Part shown: positions 24,198-32,788 of the stretch, one piece after another
Numbering within the stretch: the first letter of the stretch is position 1
Layout of the letters: every line of letters starts with the position of its first letter
Assembly (NCBI GenBank): GCA_046302815.1
Contig: JBKCHO010000140.1
Location: 1 to 34,617, forward strand
Origin: JALRAP01 sp046302815
Lineage (GTDB): Bacteria; Bacteroidota; Bacteroidia; AKYH767-A; OLB10
Length of the DNA stretch: 34,617 nt
Direction of reading: 5' to 3'
Position numbers and translations under genes: made by a program
Notes under the pieces: generated by a model
What the model saw: the letters and a program-made list of their open reading frames with translations, nothing else
Told to the model about the DNA's origin: nothing
Databases searched by the model: none

Positions 24198-24720
24198 GCC
24201 CTTGCGCATAGCCATGATTGGTCCTGAGTCTTCGGGCAAAACCTCCTTGGCCAAGCTCTTGTCAGCCGAATTTGGATTTGCCTTGGTGGAAGAATATGCG
24301 CGAGAGTATCTGACCTCTTTGGGTCGTTCTTACGAGCTCGATGACATCCAATCGATTTATCAAAAGCAAATGCTCATAGAGCAAGAGGTATTGGGAACGG
24401 GCGTTAAAGGAATTATTTCCGATACGGAATACATCAACGGATTGGTTTGGTGTGAGGAGAAATATGGTGTCCGGCCCTCCTGGTTTGTTGATGTCATCCA
24501 AAAGCAACCTTACAACATGTACTTGCTAACATCACCCGATTTGCCTTGGGTTCCGGATCCCTTGAGAGAAAATCCCGGCAATGGCGAATATCTTTTCGAG
24601 CGCTATAAGCAGGAATTGGAGCGAATCAATGCTATTTATGTTGTTGTTGATGGAGTAGGGGAGGCGAGACTGAACAAAGCCCAAAAGGCAATCATTCAAT
24701 TGATGAGCCATCAGCAATAG
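24190..24720 (+). CDS. NadR-like P-loop kinase (putative nicotinamide riboside kinase)
   Basis: The 176-residue protein starts at ATG 24190 (MHKPLRIAMIGPESSGKTSL) with Walker A GPESSGKT (11-18), then LVEEYAREYL and ISDTEYINGLVW, which match the ribosylnicotinamide kinase domain of NadR. The adenylyltransferase and HTH domains of E. coli NadR are absent. It likely phosphorylates the nucleoside imported by PnuC, trapping it as NMN on the way to NAD. Its ATG overlaps the pnuC stop by 8 bases, indicating translational coupling. A longer frame from 24070 lies within pnuC and is not credible. Confidence 0.87.
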   Translation: MHKPLRIAMIGPESSGKTSLAKLLSAEFGFALVEEYAREYLTSLGRSYELDDIQSIYQKQMLIEQEVLGTGVKGIISDTEYINGLVWCEEKYGVRPSWFVDVIQKQPYNMYLLTSPDLPWVPDPLRENPGNGEYLFERYKQELERINAIYVVVDGVGEARLNKAQKAIIQLMSHQQ

Positions 24721-24781
24721 ATTTTATTTTTAAAAAGCTTGAGAGAAACGCCTAAGATTGTATTAGGTCAATTGAAAATTT

Positions 24782-25534
24782 TCAGTGCTTTCTGGCTACA
24801 ACAGATTTAACTGCAGAGGCGAATTCGCCCAAGAGCGATGCATCCCTTTCAATGGAGGTTCCTACAACTATCAAATCGGCTCCAGCTTGACAATTTAGCG
24901 CTGCTTTCTCCGGAGTACGAATACCACCACCCACCATAAGCGGTATGGAGATGGATGTGGATACCGCAGCAATCATTTCCTCGCTAATGGGCTTGGTAGC
25001 TCCACTGCCAGCGTCAAGAAAAATCGTCTTCATCCCCAACATTTCTCCGGCCATGGCAGTACATGCTGCAATCGAAGGCTTGTTGTGAGGAATAGGATGG
25101 GTGTTGCTCATGTACAATGCGGTTGTATTGGATCCGCTTTCAATGAGCATATATCCTGTGGAAATAGGTTCCAGTTTCTTTTCGCGAATCAGAGGAGCAG
25201 CCACCACATGGGTTCCTATGAGTAGCTCTGGATTCCTTCCGGAGATTAAGGATAGGAATAGGATTGCGTCCGCCTGGTCATCGACTTGGTTAACGCTGCC
25301 TGGAAAAATCACAATTGGTTTCGAGCAAGCGTATCGAATCCTCCGGATACAATTGGAGAGGTTTCCATCCGACAACAAACTACCGCCCACAAACACGAAA
25401 TCAACGCCATGGTCTTCGGCCATTCTTGCTACCGACTCGGCCTCCTTGTTTCCCGTTTTGTCAGGATCCACCAGAACAGCAAGCTGCTTCAGGCCCTTTT
25501 GCTTGGCATCACATATTTGTTGGTAGACCTGCAT
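24782..25534 (-). CDS. Geranylgeranylglyceryl/heptaprenylglyceryl phosphate synthase family
   Basis: The 250-residue TIM-barrel protein has the GGGP synthase (PcrB) marks LAVLVDPDKTGNKEAE near the start, VFVGGSLLSDGN, the central IESGSNTTALYMSNTHPIP, LDAGSGATKPIS and the phosphate-binding VGGGIRTPEKA. The family couples glycerol-1-phosphate with a long isoprenyl diphosphate to form an ether lipid precursor. In archaea it starts membrane lipids; in Bacteroidota its product and purpose are less clear. It lies between the PnuC/kinase pair (convergent) and ahcY (divergent), an arrangement I recall from other Flavobacteriia. Confidence 0.93.
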   Translation of the reverse strand: MQVYQQICDAKQKGLKQLAVLVDPDKTGNKEAESVARMAEDHGVDFVFVGGSLLSDGNLSNCIRRIRYACSKPIVIFPGSVNQVDDQADAILFLSLISGRNPELLIGTHVVAAPLIREKKLEPISTGYMLIESGSNTTALYMSNTHPIPHNKPSIAACTAMAGEMLGMKTIFLDAGSGATKPISEEMIAAVSTSISIPLMVGGGIRTPEKAALNCQAGADLIVVGTSIERDASLLGEFASAVKSVVARKH

Positions 25535-25614
25535 GAGTTTAAACCCCTAAATTACAAATCAATATGAAACTTAGTGGATGCTCTGGAAAATATTCGCATT
25601 TGGCTTGAACCATC

Positions 25615-25645
25615 TTGTCCCTCATAATGTTAATAGGTAAATTTG
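25615..25645 (+). promoter_or_regulatory. ahcY promoter
   Basis: TTG at 25615-25617, 20-base spacer, TAAATTTG at 25638-25645; 21 bases from box to ATG. No SAH riboswitch is visible in so short a leader. Confidence 0.72.
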
Positions 25646-25666
25646 CATTAATTAACTACTCAATCC

Positions 25667-26986
25667 ATGATCCAAACTCAATCTACTACATTCGTGAAAT
25701 ACAAAGTAAAAGATATCTCCTTGGCCGAATGGGGCCGCAAGGAAATCCGTCTTGCTGAAGACGAAATGCCCGGACTGATGTCGCTGCGTCAGGAATTCGG
25801 CAAAAGCCAACCGTTGAAGGGCGCCCGAATCGCAGGTTGTCTACACATGACTATTCAAACAGCTGTTCTCATTGAGACCCTTCAAGCTTTGGGCGCTGAG
25901 GTTACCTGGTCATCCTGCAACATTTTTTCTACCCAGGATCATGCAGCAGCTGCTATCGCAGCAGCGGGCACTTCCGTTTATGCCTGGAAAGGTATGAACA
26001 ACGAAGAGTTCGATTGGAGTATTGAGCAAACACTCTTTTTTGGTGAAGACCGCAAGCCTCTGAACATGATTCTCGATGATGGTGGTGATTTGACTAACAT
26101 GGTACTAGATAAGTATCCAGAGCTGATCCCAAATATCAAGGGTATTTCTGAAGAGACGACCACCGGCGTTCTTCGTTTACATGAGCGTGTGAAAAACGGA
26201 ACGCTTCCTATGCCTGCCATCAACATCAACGATTCAGTAACCAAATCCAAGTTCGACAACAAATATGGTTGTCGCGAATCTTTGGTTGACGCTATCCGCC
26301 GCGCCACCGATTTGATGTTGGCAGGTAAAGTAGCTGTTGTTGCCGGTTACGGTGATGTAGGAAAAGGTTCTGCCGATTCATTGAGCAGCGCTGGAGTTCG
26401 TGTAATCGTTACTGAAATTGATCCAATCTGCGCCTTACAAGCTGCCATGGAAGGTTATGAAGTGAAGCGTATGGATACCGCTATTCCTGAGGCAGACATC
26501 ATTGTTACAGCAACAGGAAACCGCGACATTATCATAGGCAAACATTTCCATGCTATGAAGCACAATGCTGTGGTTTGCAACATTGGACACTTCGATAATG
26601 AAATCGACATGGCTTGGCTAAATGAGAATTATGGACACTCCAAAGATGAAATCAAGCCACAAGTAGACAAGTACACTTTGAATGGTAAAGATATTATCGT
26701 GTTGGCTGAGGGTCGCTTGGTTAACTTAGGCTGCGCCACTGGCCATCCTTCCTTTGTGATGTCAAACTCCTTCACCAATCAGACTTTGGCTCAAATGGAA
26801 CTATGGAACAACTATAAGAATTACGAGAACAAGGTATATACCCTTCCTAAGCATCTGGATGAGAAAGTTGCAAGGCTGCACCTTGCCAAAATCGGTGTAG
26901 AACTTGACGAGTTGACTCCAGATCAGGCCAACTATATCGGTGTGCCGCAAAATGGTCCGTTTAAAAACGATCAGTACAGGTATTGA
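25667..26986 (+). CDS. ahcY: S-adenosylhomocysteine hydrolase
   Basis: This cytoplasmic enzyme splits S-adenosylhomocysteine into homocysteine and adenosine, relieving product inhibition of methyltransferases. The 439-residue product shows the substrate domain (GCLHMTIQTAVLIETLQALG, SSCNIFSTQDHAAAAIA), the NAD-binding GYGDVGKGSADSL (about 220-232), CNIGHFDNEID and the C-terminal NAD-locking segment ending NGPFKNDQYRY. Length and motifs match the NAD-tight bacterial enzyme. It has its own promoter and terminator. Confidence 0.98.
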   Translation: MIQTQSTTFVKYKVKDISLAEWGRKEIRLAEDEMPGLMSLRQEFGKSQPLKGARIAGCLHMTIQTAVLIETLQALGAEVTWSSCNIFSTQDHAAAAIAAAGTSVYAWKGMNNEEFDWSIEQTLFFGEDRKPLNMILDDGGDLTNMVLDKYPELIPNIKGISEETTTGVLRLHERVKNGTLPMPAININDSVTKSKFDNKYGCRESLVDAIRRATDLMLAGKVAVVAGYGDVGKGSADSLSSAGVRVIVTEIDPICALQAAMEGYEVKRMDTAIPEADIIVTATGNRDIIIGKHFHAMKHNAVVCNIGHFDNEIDMAWLNENYGHSKDEIKPQVDKYTLNGKDIIVLAEGRLVNLGCATGHPSFVMSNSFTNQTLAQMELWNNYKNYENKVYTLPKHLDEKVARLHLAKIGVELDELTPDQANYIGVPQNGPFKNDQYRY

Positions 26987-27008
26987 TATTTATTTGACAA
27001 GTAAAAAC

Positions 27009-27034
27009 AAAAGCCCCTTTTTTAAGGGGCTTTT
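27009..27034. terminator. Bidirectional intrinsic terminator after ahcY
   Basis: AAAAGCCCCTT and AAGGGGCTTTT form a perfect 11-bp stem with a TTTT loop, flanked by T-runs. It separates ahcY from the convergent phosphoethanolamine transferase gene. Confidence 0.93.
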
Positions 27035-27057
27035 TTATGCGTTATTTAACTAATAAT

Positions 27058-28668
27058 TTAATTAGGATTACTGGATTTGTAAACTTGTCCGTTCTCTAGC
27101 ATTATTTTTTTCTCAATAAAATGTTTGTTGAATAGGCTTAATGTCGAATCGAATCCACCTCCTCTAATATGGCTTAAATCCATGATCGCATGAAAGACAT
27201 TGGTGTTTGTAAAAGCATGATTTAATCTCTCTGACAGAATATTGGTTTTTTCAGGAAAATTTTTTTTATAAGACTGGGAAAGCCAAACGATTAATGGAAC
27301 CTCAACAATGCAGTTTGGTATGCTTCCAGCCCAATCGTGGCCTACATGATCACCTGTGTCATATACATCCTCTCCGTGGTCTGAGACATACATCAATGAA
27401 ATCATTAAGTCTGGATCTTGCGCACATTGTTTTTTTGCTAGCGCAATGATTTTATCGATAATAAAGTCGTTATAAATAATGGAGTTGTCGTAATGGTCTA
27501 TTGTTTTATCCTTTTTTGATTTTCCATTTTTGAATCTTTGAAATTCATCAGGATATCTTTTGTCATAAGCCATGTGACTACCCATGAGGTGTACACCAAT
27601 GAACTTATTTCTGTAATTCGTGTCTTGAAGCGCTTCAACTATTTGAGGCAGGGTATTTTCATCAAACGAAGAGGAAAGTGTCGTTTCCAATGACGAGTTG
27701 CTGAAAGTGTTCACATATCTGATATTGTTCGCGGTTTGTGCAAGGTTGTATATGGCATTATCCCAAACTCCGATGGGACTTTGATTTGATATCCAAAATG
27801 TTTCAAAACCTGCTGATGAGAAGTTATCGAAAAGGCTGGTGCTCTTATCGAATTTCAACTTATTTTCCAAATTCGATTCTGTCAGAATAGATAGTACGGA
27901 CGGAATCGTGATGGTATATCCACTAACAACAGAATTGAAAACATAAATTTCTTGATTCTTAGACAACAATGGGTTTGTTGAGCGCTTGTATCCGTAAAGC
28001 GACATGTGTTTTTTAGATGCAGATTCGCCAATAACCAAGAGTGTAACTTGCTTTCGATTGCCAATTCCAATTGACTCGGCATCTGTATTTCGGATCTTTC
28101 TTGTTTTTAGTTTATTGAAGGCCGCCAACTCTTCATTAAAGGAAATAAAGGCTTCAATGTTTTGTGGAATCCCTTTCCTGACCAATCTTTCAGAAAAATA
28201 ATTCTCGCTTATGAACACCACAGAAAAGGTTATGGAACACATCAAGACCCACTTATTTAAACCATAATCTGAAATTGTTTTTTTGTCTCGAAGAGACCAA
28301 ATGAAAATGCCGAAGTAAGGAATCAGCAAAAGTGCCGTGTTTCCAAACTTGGTTTGAATGAACTCAGTTGCTTCAATCGTGTTTGTGTTGGTGAAAACAA
28401 ACATACTTGCCGCAGTAAGTGGGCCTTTGGTAAAAAGATAGTGAACAATTGTTATTAATCCATCTGCGAAAACGATAACGAATGGAAAATATCCGGCTAT
28501 GTTGGTTCTTAAAAATGCAGATGGAATGGTTAATAAAGGAATCCAAGCAAAAAGAATCGCAATTTCTCTAAAATCATAAACCGAGGAATTGATTAATATG
28601 GCAACTAGTTGCGGGAAAAGAGCCAGAACAATTAATCGCGGAGGATATATTTTGGCAAACAGGTACAT
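27058..28668 (-). CDS. EptA-like phosphoethanolamine transferase (alkaline phosphatase superfamily)
   Basis: The 536-residue protein has about five N-terminal membrane helices (residues 8-160) and a periplasmic sulfatase-like domain. Expected catalytic elements are present: metal ligand E215 in VIGESASKKHMSLYGY, nucleophile candidate T252 in VSGYTITIPSV, and the metal site YVSDHGEDVYD followed by GHDWAG. The family moves phosphoethanolamine from phosphatidylethanolamine to lipid A or other envelope glycans, changing surface charge. It lies 30 bases downstream of a small lipoprotein gene on the same strand, probably one operon. Base composition is AT-rich: 20 G+C in 27841-27900 and 22 in 27121-27180, against 31 in 26281-26340 of ahcY, which hints at recent transfer. 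Confidence 0.87.
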   Translation of the reverse strand: MYLFAKIYPPRLIVLALFPQLVAILINSSVYDFREIAILFAWIPLLTIPSAFLRTNIAGYFPFVIVFADGLITIVHYLFTKGPLTAASMFVFTNTNTIEATEFIQTKFGNTALLLIPYFGIFIWSLRDKKTISDYGLNKWVLMCSITFSVVFISENYFSERLVRKGIPQNIEAFISFNEELAAFNKLKTRKIRNTDAESIGIGNRKQVTLLVIGESASKKHMSLYGYKRSTNPLLSKNQEIYVFNSVVSGYTITIPSVLSILTESNLENKLKFDKSTSLFDNFSSAGFETFWISNQSPIGVWDNAIYNLAQTANNIRYVNTFSNSSLETTLSSSFDENTLPQIVEALQDTNYRNKFIGVHLMGSHMAYDKRYPDEFQRFKNGKSKKDKTIDHYDNSIIYNDFIIDKIIALAKKQCAQDPDLMISLMYVSDHGEDVYDTGDHVGHDWAGSIPNCIVEVPLIVWLSQSYKKNFPEKTNILSERLNHAFTNTNVFHAIMDLSHIRGGGFDSTLSLFNKHFIEKKIMLENGQVYKSSNPN

Positions 28669-28698
28669 TTCTTTTCGAACCAGTAATGCGAGTAGATA

Positions 28699-29112
28699 TC
28701 AATTATAAATTCGTAAGGCATTCCCATCGAAAAGGGTACGGTATTGGTAGAGCGGTCTAGTAGCAGGACCGTTTATTACGCTACCATCTATAATGCTGAA
28801 TCTCGAATTACAACAAGAGTCAATGGCCGATATCCCCGAGATAACTTGGATTCCCAAGCAGGTGTCTGTTGGATTGAAGGTGCAATTTCGTTCCAATGCG
28901 GCGAATTCGGTAGCTGAGCGCCTACAAATAATAATCCCCTTTGTTCCCGCCGGATAATAAATCCAACCATTTACTGTAGTTAGATTTACATTACTCGGTT
29001 CATTCAAATAAATGGTGAAATCCACATAGTATTGTGAAATGTCATTGGTTTGGTCTTTGGAGCATCCCAACACTAGCAAAAGGGTTAAAACCAGTGGCGC
29101 AATTAATTTCAT
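28699..29112 (-). CDS. Rieske-fold-like lipoprotein lacking histidine ligands
   Basis: The 137-residue product has a signal sequence ending LLLVLGC (lipobox, Cys about residue 17), so it is a lipoprotein. The second half reads like a Rieske 2Fe-2S domain: RNCTFNPTDTC, then DSCCNSRFSIIDGSVINGPA and a final TRPLYQYRTLFDGNALRIY. Where true Rieske proteins have CPH and CPCHGSRF, this has CTF and CCNSRF, so both ligand histidines are gone and no normal cluster can form. The fold is probably kept for another role. Start is ATG 29112 (MKLIAPLVLT); the longer frame to 29139 overlaps the TAAATTTG box. It precedes the EptA-like gene by 30 bases. Confidence 0.75.
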   Translation of the reverse strand: MKLIAPLVLTLLLVLGCSKDQTNDISQYYVDFTIYLNEPSNVNLTTVNGWIYYPAGTKGIIICRRSATEFAALERNCTFNPTDTCLGIQVISGISAIDSCCNSRFSIIDGSVINGPATRPLYQYRTLFDGNALRIYN

Positions 29113-29117
29113 TACAT

Positions 29118-29125
29118 CAAATTTA
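29118..29125 (-). promoter_or_regulatory. -7 box 5 bases before the lipoprotein ATG
   Basis: TAAATTTG matches TAnnTTTG exactly and is followed by five bases and ATG. It probably drives both the lipoprotein and the EptA-like gene. No -33 element is evident. Confidence 0.5.
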
Positions 29126-29218
29126 ATCAAATCCAACAACAGATATCAGTTTTTCTTGTAGTGATCAAATGTTAAACCAAACACTAAGCTATTTGTTACC
29201 TTTTGGTAATCAAGTAAT

Positions 29219-29872
29219 ATGATGGAAAAATTTAAAATTGATTCTCCGATTTTAGAAGCCATGAATTGGCGTTATGCCACCAAAAAGATGGACGATTCAA
29301 CTATTGCCGCTTCATCATTGAATTCTATTTTGGAATCTATACGCCTATCCGCTTCTTCCATGGGTTTCCAGCCGTATAGGGTAATGGTAGTTACAGATCC
29401 TGAATTAAAGAACAGGCTTCAGCCCGCTGCATATGGTCAACAGCAAATATCAGGTTGCTCCCACTTGTTGGTGTTTGCTGTCATTGATCAAATTGGATTT
29501 TCCCATGTGCAGCAAACGGTTGACTTAATGGCGGCAGTGCGTGGTATTCAAGTGGAATCTCTGAATGGTTACAAAGCCATGTTGGAGCAAGCGGTGACCA
29601 ACCGAACCCAAGAGGGATTGTTTCATTGGGCTTCCAAGCAAGCATACATTGCGCTGGGTACAGGCATGGTGGCTGCTGCCATGGAAAAAGTTGATGCTAC
29701 ACCCATGGAGGGATTTGTTCCGGAGTCGTTTGATGAAATCCTTGGTTTAAAGGAATATGGTTTGAAAAGCGTTGTATTGCTTGCCTTGGGAAAAAGAAAT
29801 GAATCCTTGGATACCAATGCCCAAAAAAAGAAGGTTCGAGTCCCTTCAACCGCATTTTTTATCTGGAAATAA
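29219..29872 (+). CDS. Nitroreductase-family NAD(P)H oxidoreductase
   Basis: The 217-residue FMN-dependent enzyme has the nitroreductase N-terminus ILEAMNWRYATKKMDD, with the FMN-phosphate-binding R-Y-A-T-K segment, then SASSMGFQPYRVMVV and WASKQAYIALGTGMVAAAM, as in NfsB/YfkO-like proteins. The family reduces nitroaromatics, quinones or flavins with NAD(P)H; the natural substrate is unknown. Either of two adjacent ATGs (29219, 29222) may be used. The stop codon overlaps the terminator repeat at 29869. Confidence 0.92.
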   Translation: MMEKFKIDSPILEAMNWRYATKKMDDSTIAASSLNSILESIRLSASSMGFQPYRVMVVTDPELKNRLQPAAYGQQQISGCSHLLVFAVIDQIGFSHVQQTVDLMAAVRGIQVESLNGYKAMLEQAVTNRTQEGLFHWASKQAYIALGTGMVAAAMEKVDATPMEGFVPESFDEILGLKEYGLKSVVLLALGKRNESLDTNAQKKKVRVPSTAFFIWK

Positions 29873-29905
29873 ACCAAAACCGCCCGCATCTTTAGATACG
29901 GTCGG
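29869..29905 (-). terminator. Terminator repeat, copy 1 (after the T9SS gene)
   Basis: On the minus strand CCGACCG pairs with CGGGCGG (one mismatch) around a 12-base loop and is followed by TTTTGGTTTATTT. It lies 20 bases past the stop of the T9SS protein gene. It is the same as 32789-32825 except for two bases over 37. Confidence 0.75.
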
Positions 29906-29925
29906 CCATGTTATTTTATGATATT

Positions 29926-32706
29926 TTATTTAATGACTTGAAGTTTCAAAACGGATTTCCCAATCCGGAAAAAGTATATGCCATTGGCAACATCAAGCTC
30001 CAACAGTATTTTATTACCACTGGCCTTGCCTTCGTATAATTTTCTACCGTAATGGTCGTGCACTTGATATGGTTCATTCGAATAATTTTTGTCGAGCTCA
30101 ATGGTAAACTGACCAAGTCCCGGATTTGGGTATACGGTTATGTTGGGGTCGAAGGATTCGAGCTCTTCAGTTTGTGATACCAATACATATCCATCATTAA
30201 TGGTATGTGTGGTGGTGTTGGTGGTAATCGGACTATTGAAATCGAAATATATATCTGCTTCGTTCGTAATTACAGTGCCGTTTACAAGATTTGGGACTTG
30301 ATCTACCCTGAAAGTGACAAATCCATGGCTGCCGGGTTCGTTGACATTGCTATCTGGAAGCAAAATATTGTTGAAGGTCCATTCAAGTACGCGGGGGCCA
30401 TACATGCGGAATTGGTTTGAATGACTCGATACACCCGGGGTAACTGTAAAAATGTTAAGATCCGTATCTAGCGTATCTCGTATCACCACAGTAAACGCTG
30501 TATCATTGCCGGTGTTTTGAAATCTGATTAGATATTGAATTTGCTGGTTGGGTTGTATGAAATGTTGATTCGTTAAGCCCGTAGGAAATCCGGTTTTGTC
30601 ATTTGGGTCGTAGCTGCCTGTAATAGTTCCACAAAAAATATCAACTACAGGATCGGCATCATTTTGAGGTTGACTGGTTACGAAACCGGGAGTCCAATTG
30701 TTTGGGTTGCCACAAAGCTCTACCACATCGTTCGGGTTCGAATTGCCTGGATGCAGTGGATGTTGGTCTACCTCCAACCGTATGGTCTGTCCATTGGCAT
30801 AGTAACAATACACCAAGCTATCGCCACCAGGAATCATTAACGAATCAATCACGGTAAGAACTCCGTCAACAAAAATCCTTATTTGCGAGTAGCATTCCAT
30901 GTCACCATCGCCAGGATCACCGGTGTTTCGAATAACGAAGCATGCCGAATCGTTTTGGCAATATCCATTCACACTTAAACTGGATTGATCCCACGGGAGT
31001 GTACAAGGAATTCCGCCACCACCGCCTCCGGTTCCGCCACCACCGCCTCCGGTTCCGCCACCACCGCCTCCAGATGGAATGGTGTCTAACACACAGGAGT
31101 CAACAGGATAGAGGTAGGCTTCCATGCACAAAGACTGGCTAATCGATGTTCCATTACAGAAGGTCACAGCAAGAGAAAAGTTTGCACATTGACCAGGATA
31201 AATGTCGCCTGTTTGGAAACGGAAAATGTTTCCTCCAAGTGATGTGTATGGAATGCTTGCGCTTGACAGGTTGATTCTATAGTCAAGATGGACATCTACA
31301 TACGAAGAGTCAATCGCTAGTGTAGCCGAGCTTTGATTGCAAGCTGAAACATAAATTGTATTCGTTCCTACGCATCGCCTAAAAAGCCCCCCTGATATTG
31401 AGATTTCAGGATCGGTGCAAGATATGTTACTTGTCAAACCAAAATCGGGTCCTAGGGTTGTGACATTGGGATTTGATATGGCAAAAGGTTGAACTGTATT
31501 GCAGTTGAAAGTCCAAAATATGTCTGCAGTGTCAATTTTAACACTGTAATTACCAGGGGGTAATCCAGAAACACTCCAATACCCTTGAGCATCAGATTGA
31601 GTAATGATATCACCTGGTTGTATCAAAAGCAACTTTGAAGGCACTCCCGGTTCGTTGCTGTTTTTTATGCAATCGTTAAGTAAATCGTTGAAAACCCTTC
31701 CTTTTATCTGTGGATTTACAACTAGTTTATAGTCTTCGACCTCTCCATCAAACAAAGTTTCGCATGGATTTGCATAGGATCCTTTTTTAGCGATGACTCG
31801 CATTCTTCTAGATGCAGTGTTGTGCTGATTAATATCGGGTATGGTAATATTTAAAGGAGATAGAGAGGTTAGTCCGTTTGCAGTGTTATTTGCTGTGCCA
31901 AGTTGATAAAATTCATTGTTGTCGGAGAAATCACCATCGTTATTCCAATCAACCATAACACTTACATAAAGAGTATCGATACCTGCGGTATTAACTCTAA
32001 TAGAAAGGGGATACTCCTGTAGTTTAATTACAGAAGTGGAGTCTGTATTGAAATAATTTGAATATCCAGAAGGCTTGGTAGATACTTTGTTGATTGATCC
32101 AAATTGGAAATTTGTGATTGATTTTTGAGTTCCTTGGTCTCCGTTCATGTATCTTACAGCAAGAGTTCGATATGTATTGTCGACTTTGTTTCCCGTTACC
32201 CATCCATATGTGCCGTTACTTAGAACATGGTAGGCTGCTCCAACATTGACTTGGGTTGAACTTATCATCTTGTATGGTCCAATTTGTATTGCCCAAGCAC
32301 ATTCGTATAGCTCGTAGGAGGAGGGCATGTGCCAGTCGTCATAACCGTTTTGGCTATGATTTAGACAAAGGTCAGCGAGTATTCCATTAGTTCCACAGCC
32401 AGCGGCAATAGCCAAGGTGTTTGACATTCCGGCACCTATGGCAGTATCCACTGCGCCCCAAATATTAGTCCCATTGCACCCCCAAGCATAAGGTGATTGA
32501 AATTCGAAATTCGTTTGCTCCATGAATCGCCAACCGTTGGAATACTGTCCTTTGTCATAAAAAACGAGGCCTCCTGCCTCGCCTGTGCCCCATAATGTGT
32601 AGGGCATGGTTCCTTTTTGTTGGCAATAGTTTTGTCCTGAAAGAGCTAAAGGGCTTGTAAGCAAAACGACAAAAAATAAATGCTTTAAATGAAATGATTT
32701 GAGCAT
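29926..32706 (-). CDS. Large T9SS-secreted multidomain protein (GEVED, SdrD B-like, Gly linker, DUF11-like)
   Basis: The 926-residue product has a signal peptide (1-24, ending LALSGQ). In order I see: a region resembling a FISUMP/DUF1566-type lectin fold (residues about 35-190; GGLVFYDKG, DDWHMPSSYEL), a GEVED domain (YVSVMVDWNNDGDFSD to GEVEDYKLVV, about 250-330), an SdrD B-like carboxypeptidase-regulatory module (IKGRVFNDLLNDC to YSVKIDTAD), a Gly6-Thr linker (three units near residue 555), and a DUF11/DUF7619-like repeat (SYDPNDKTGFP, YLIRFQNTGNDTAF, DIYFDFNSPI). A type A T9SS sorting domain ends it (VYPNPGLGQFTIEL to KLQVIK). It is likely a surface adhesin or matrix protein. A strong promoter precedes ATG 32706. 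Confidence 0.87.
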   Translation of the reverse strand: MLKSFHLKHLFFVVLLTSPLALSGQNYCQQKGTMPYTLWGTGEAGGLVFYDKGQYSNGWRFMEQTNFEFQSPYAWGCNGTNIWGAVDTAIGAGMSNTLAIAAGCGTNGILADLCLNHSQNGYDDWHMPSSYELYECAWAIQIGPYKMISSTQVNVGAAYHVLSNGTYGWVTGNKVDNTYRTLAVRYMNGDQGTQKSITNFQFGSINKVSTKPSGYSNYFNTDSTSVIKLQEYPLSIRVNTAGIDTLYVSVMVDWNNDGDFSDNNEFYQLGTANNTANGLTSLSPLNITIPDINQHNTASRRMRVIAKKGSYANPCETLFDGEVEDYKLVVNPQIKGRVFNDLLNDCIKNSNEPGVPSKLLLIQPGDIITQSDAQGYWSVSGLPPGNYSVKIDTADIFWTFNCNTVQPFAISNPNVTTLGPDFGLTSNISCTDPEISISGGLFRRCVGTNTIYVSACNQSSATLAIDSSYVDVHLDYRINLSSASIPYTSLGGNIFRFQTGDIYPGQCANFSLAVTFCNGTSISQSLCMEAYLYPVDSCVLDTIPSGGGGGGTGGGGGGTGGGGGGIPCTLPWDQSSLSVNGYCQNDSACFVIRNTGDPGDGDMECYSQIRIFVDGVLTVIDSLMIPGGDSLVYCYYANGQTIRLEVDQHPLHPGNSNPNDVVELCGNPNNWTPGFVTSQPQNDADPVVDIFCGTITGSYDPNDKTGFPTGLTNQHFIQPNQQIQYLIRFQNTGNDTAFTVVIRDTLDTDLNIFTVTPGVSSHSNQFRMYGPRVLEWTFNNILLPDSNVNEPGSHGFVTFRVDQVPNLVNGTVITNEADIYFDFNSPITTNTTTHTINDGYVLVSQTEELESFDPNITVYPNPGLGQFTIELDKNYSNEPYQVHDHYGRKLYEGKASGNKILLELDVANGIYFFRIGKSVLKLQVIK
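31011..31073. repeat. Three 21-bp tandem repeats coding the Gly6-Thr linker
   Basis: TTCCGCCACCACCGCCTCCGG occurs three times head to tail (31011-31031, 31032-31052, 31053-31073, the last with one change). On the coding strand it gives Gly-rich units ending in Thr. Confidence 0.9.
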
Positions 32707-32732
32707 TGATGTATGAATTTTATGGTTTTAAA

Positions 32733-32764
32733 CAAACTTAAAAATAAACAGTGATTATGCCAAA
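32733..32764 (-). promoter_or_regulatory. Promoter of the large T9SS gene
   Basis: TTTG at 32764-32761, 20-base spacer, TAAGTTTG at 32740-32733; 26 bases to the ATG. Confidence 0.72.
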
Positions 32765-32788
32765 TCTCCTTTTCTTCAACAGGGCTTA

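Noticed and set aside
24751..24767. Terminator between the kinase and GGGP synthase genes
   Set aside because: The CCTAA/TTAGG stem has only 5 bp and no T-run, so it is too weak to call.
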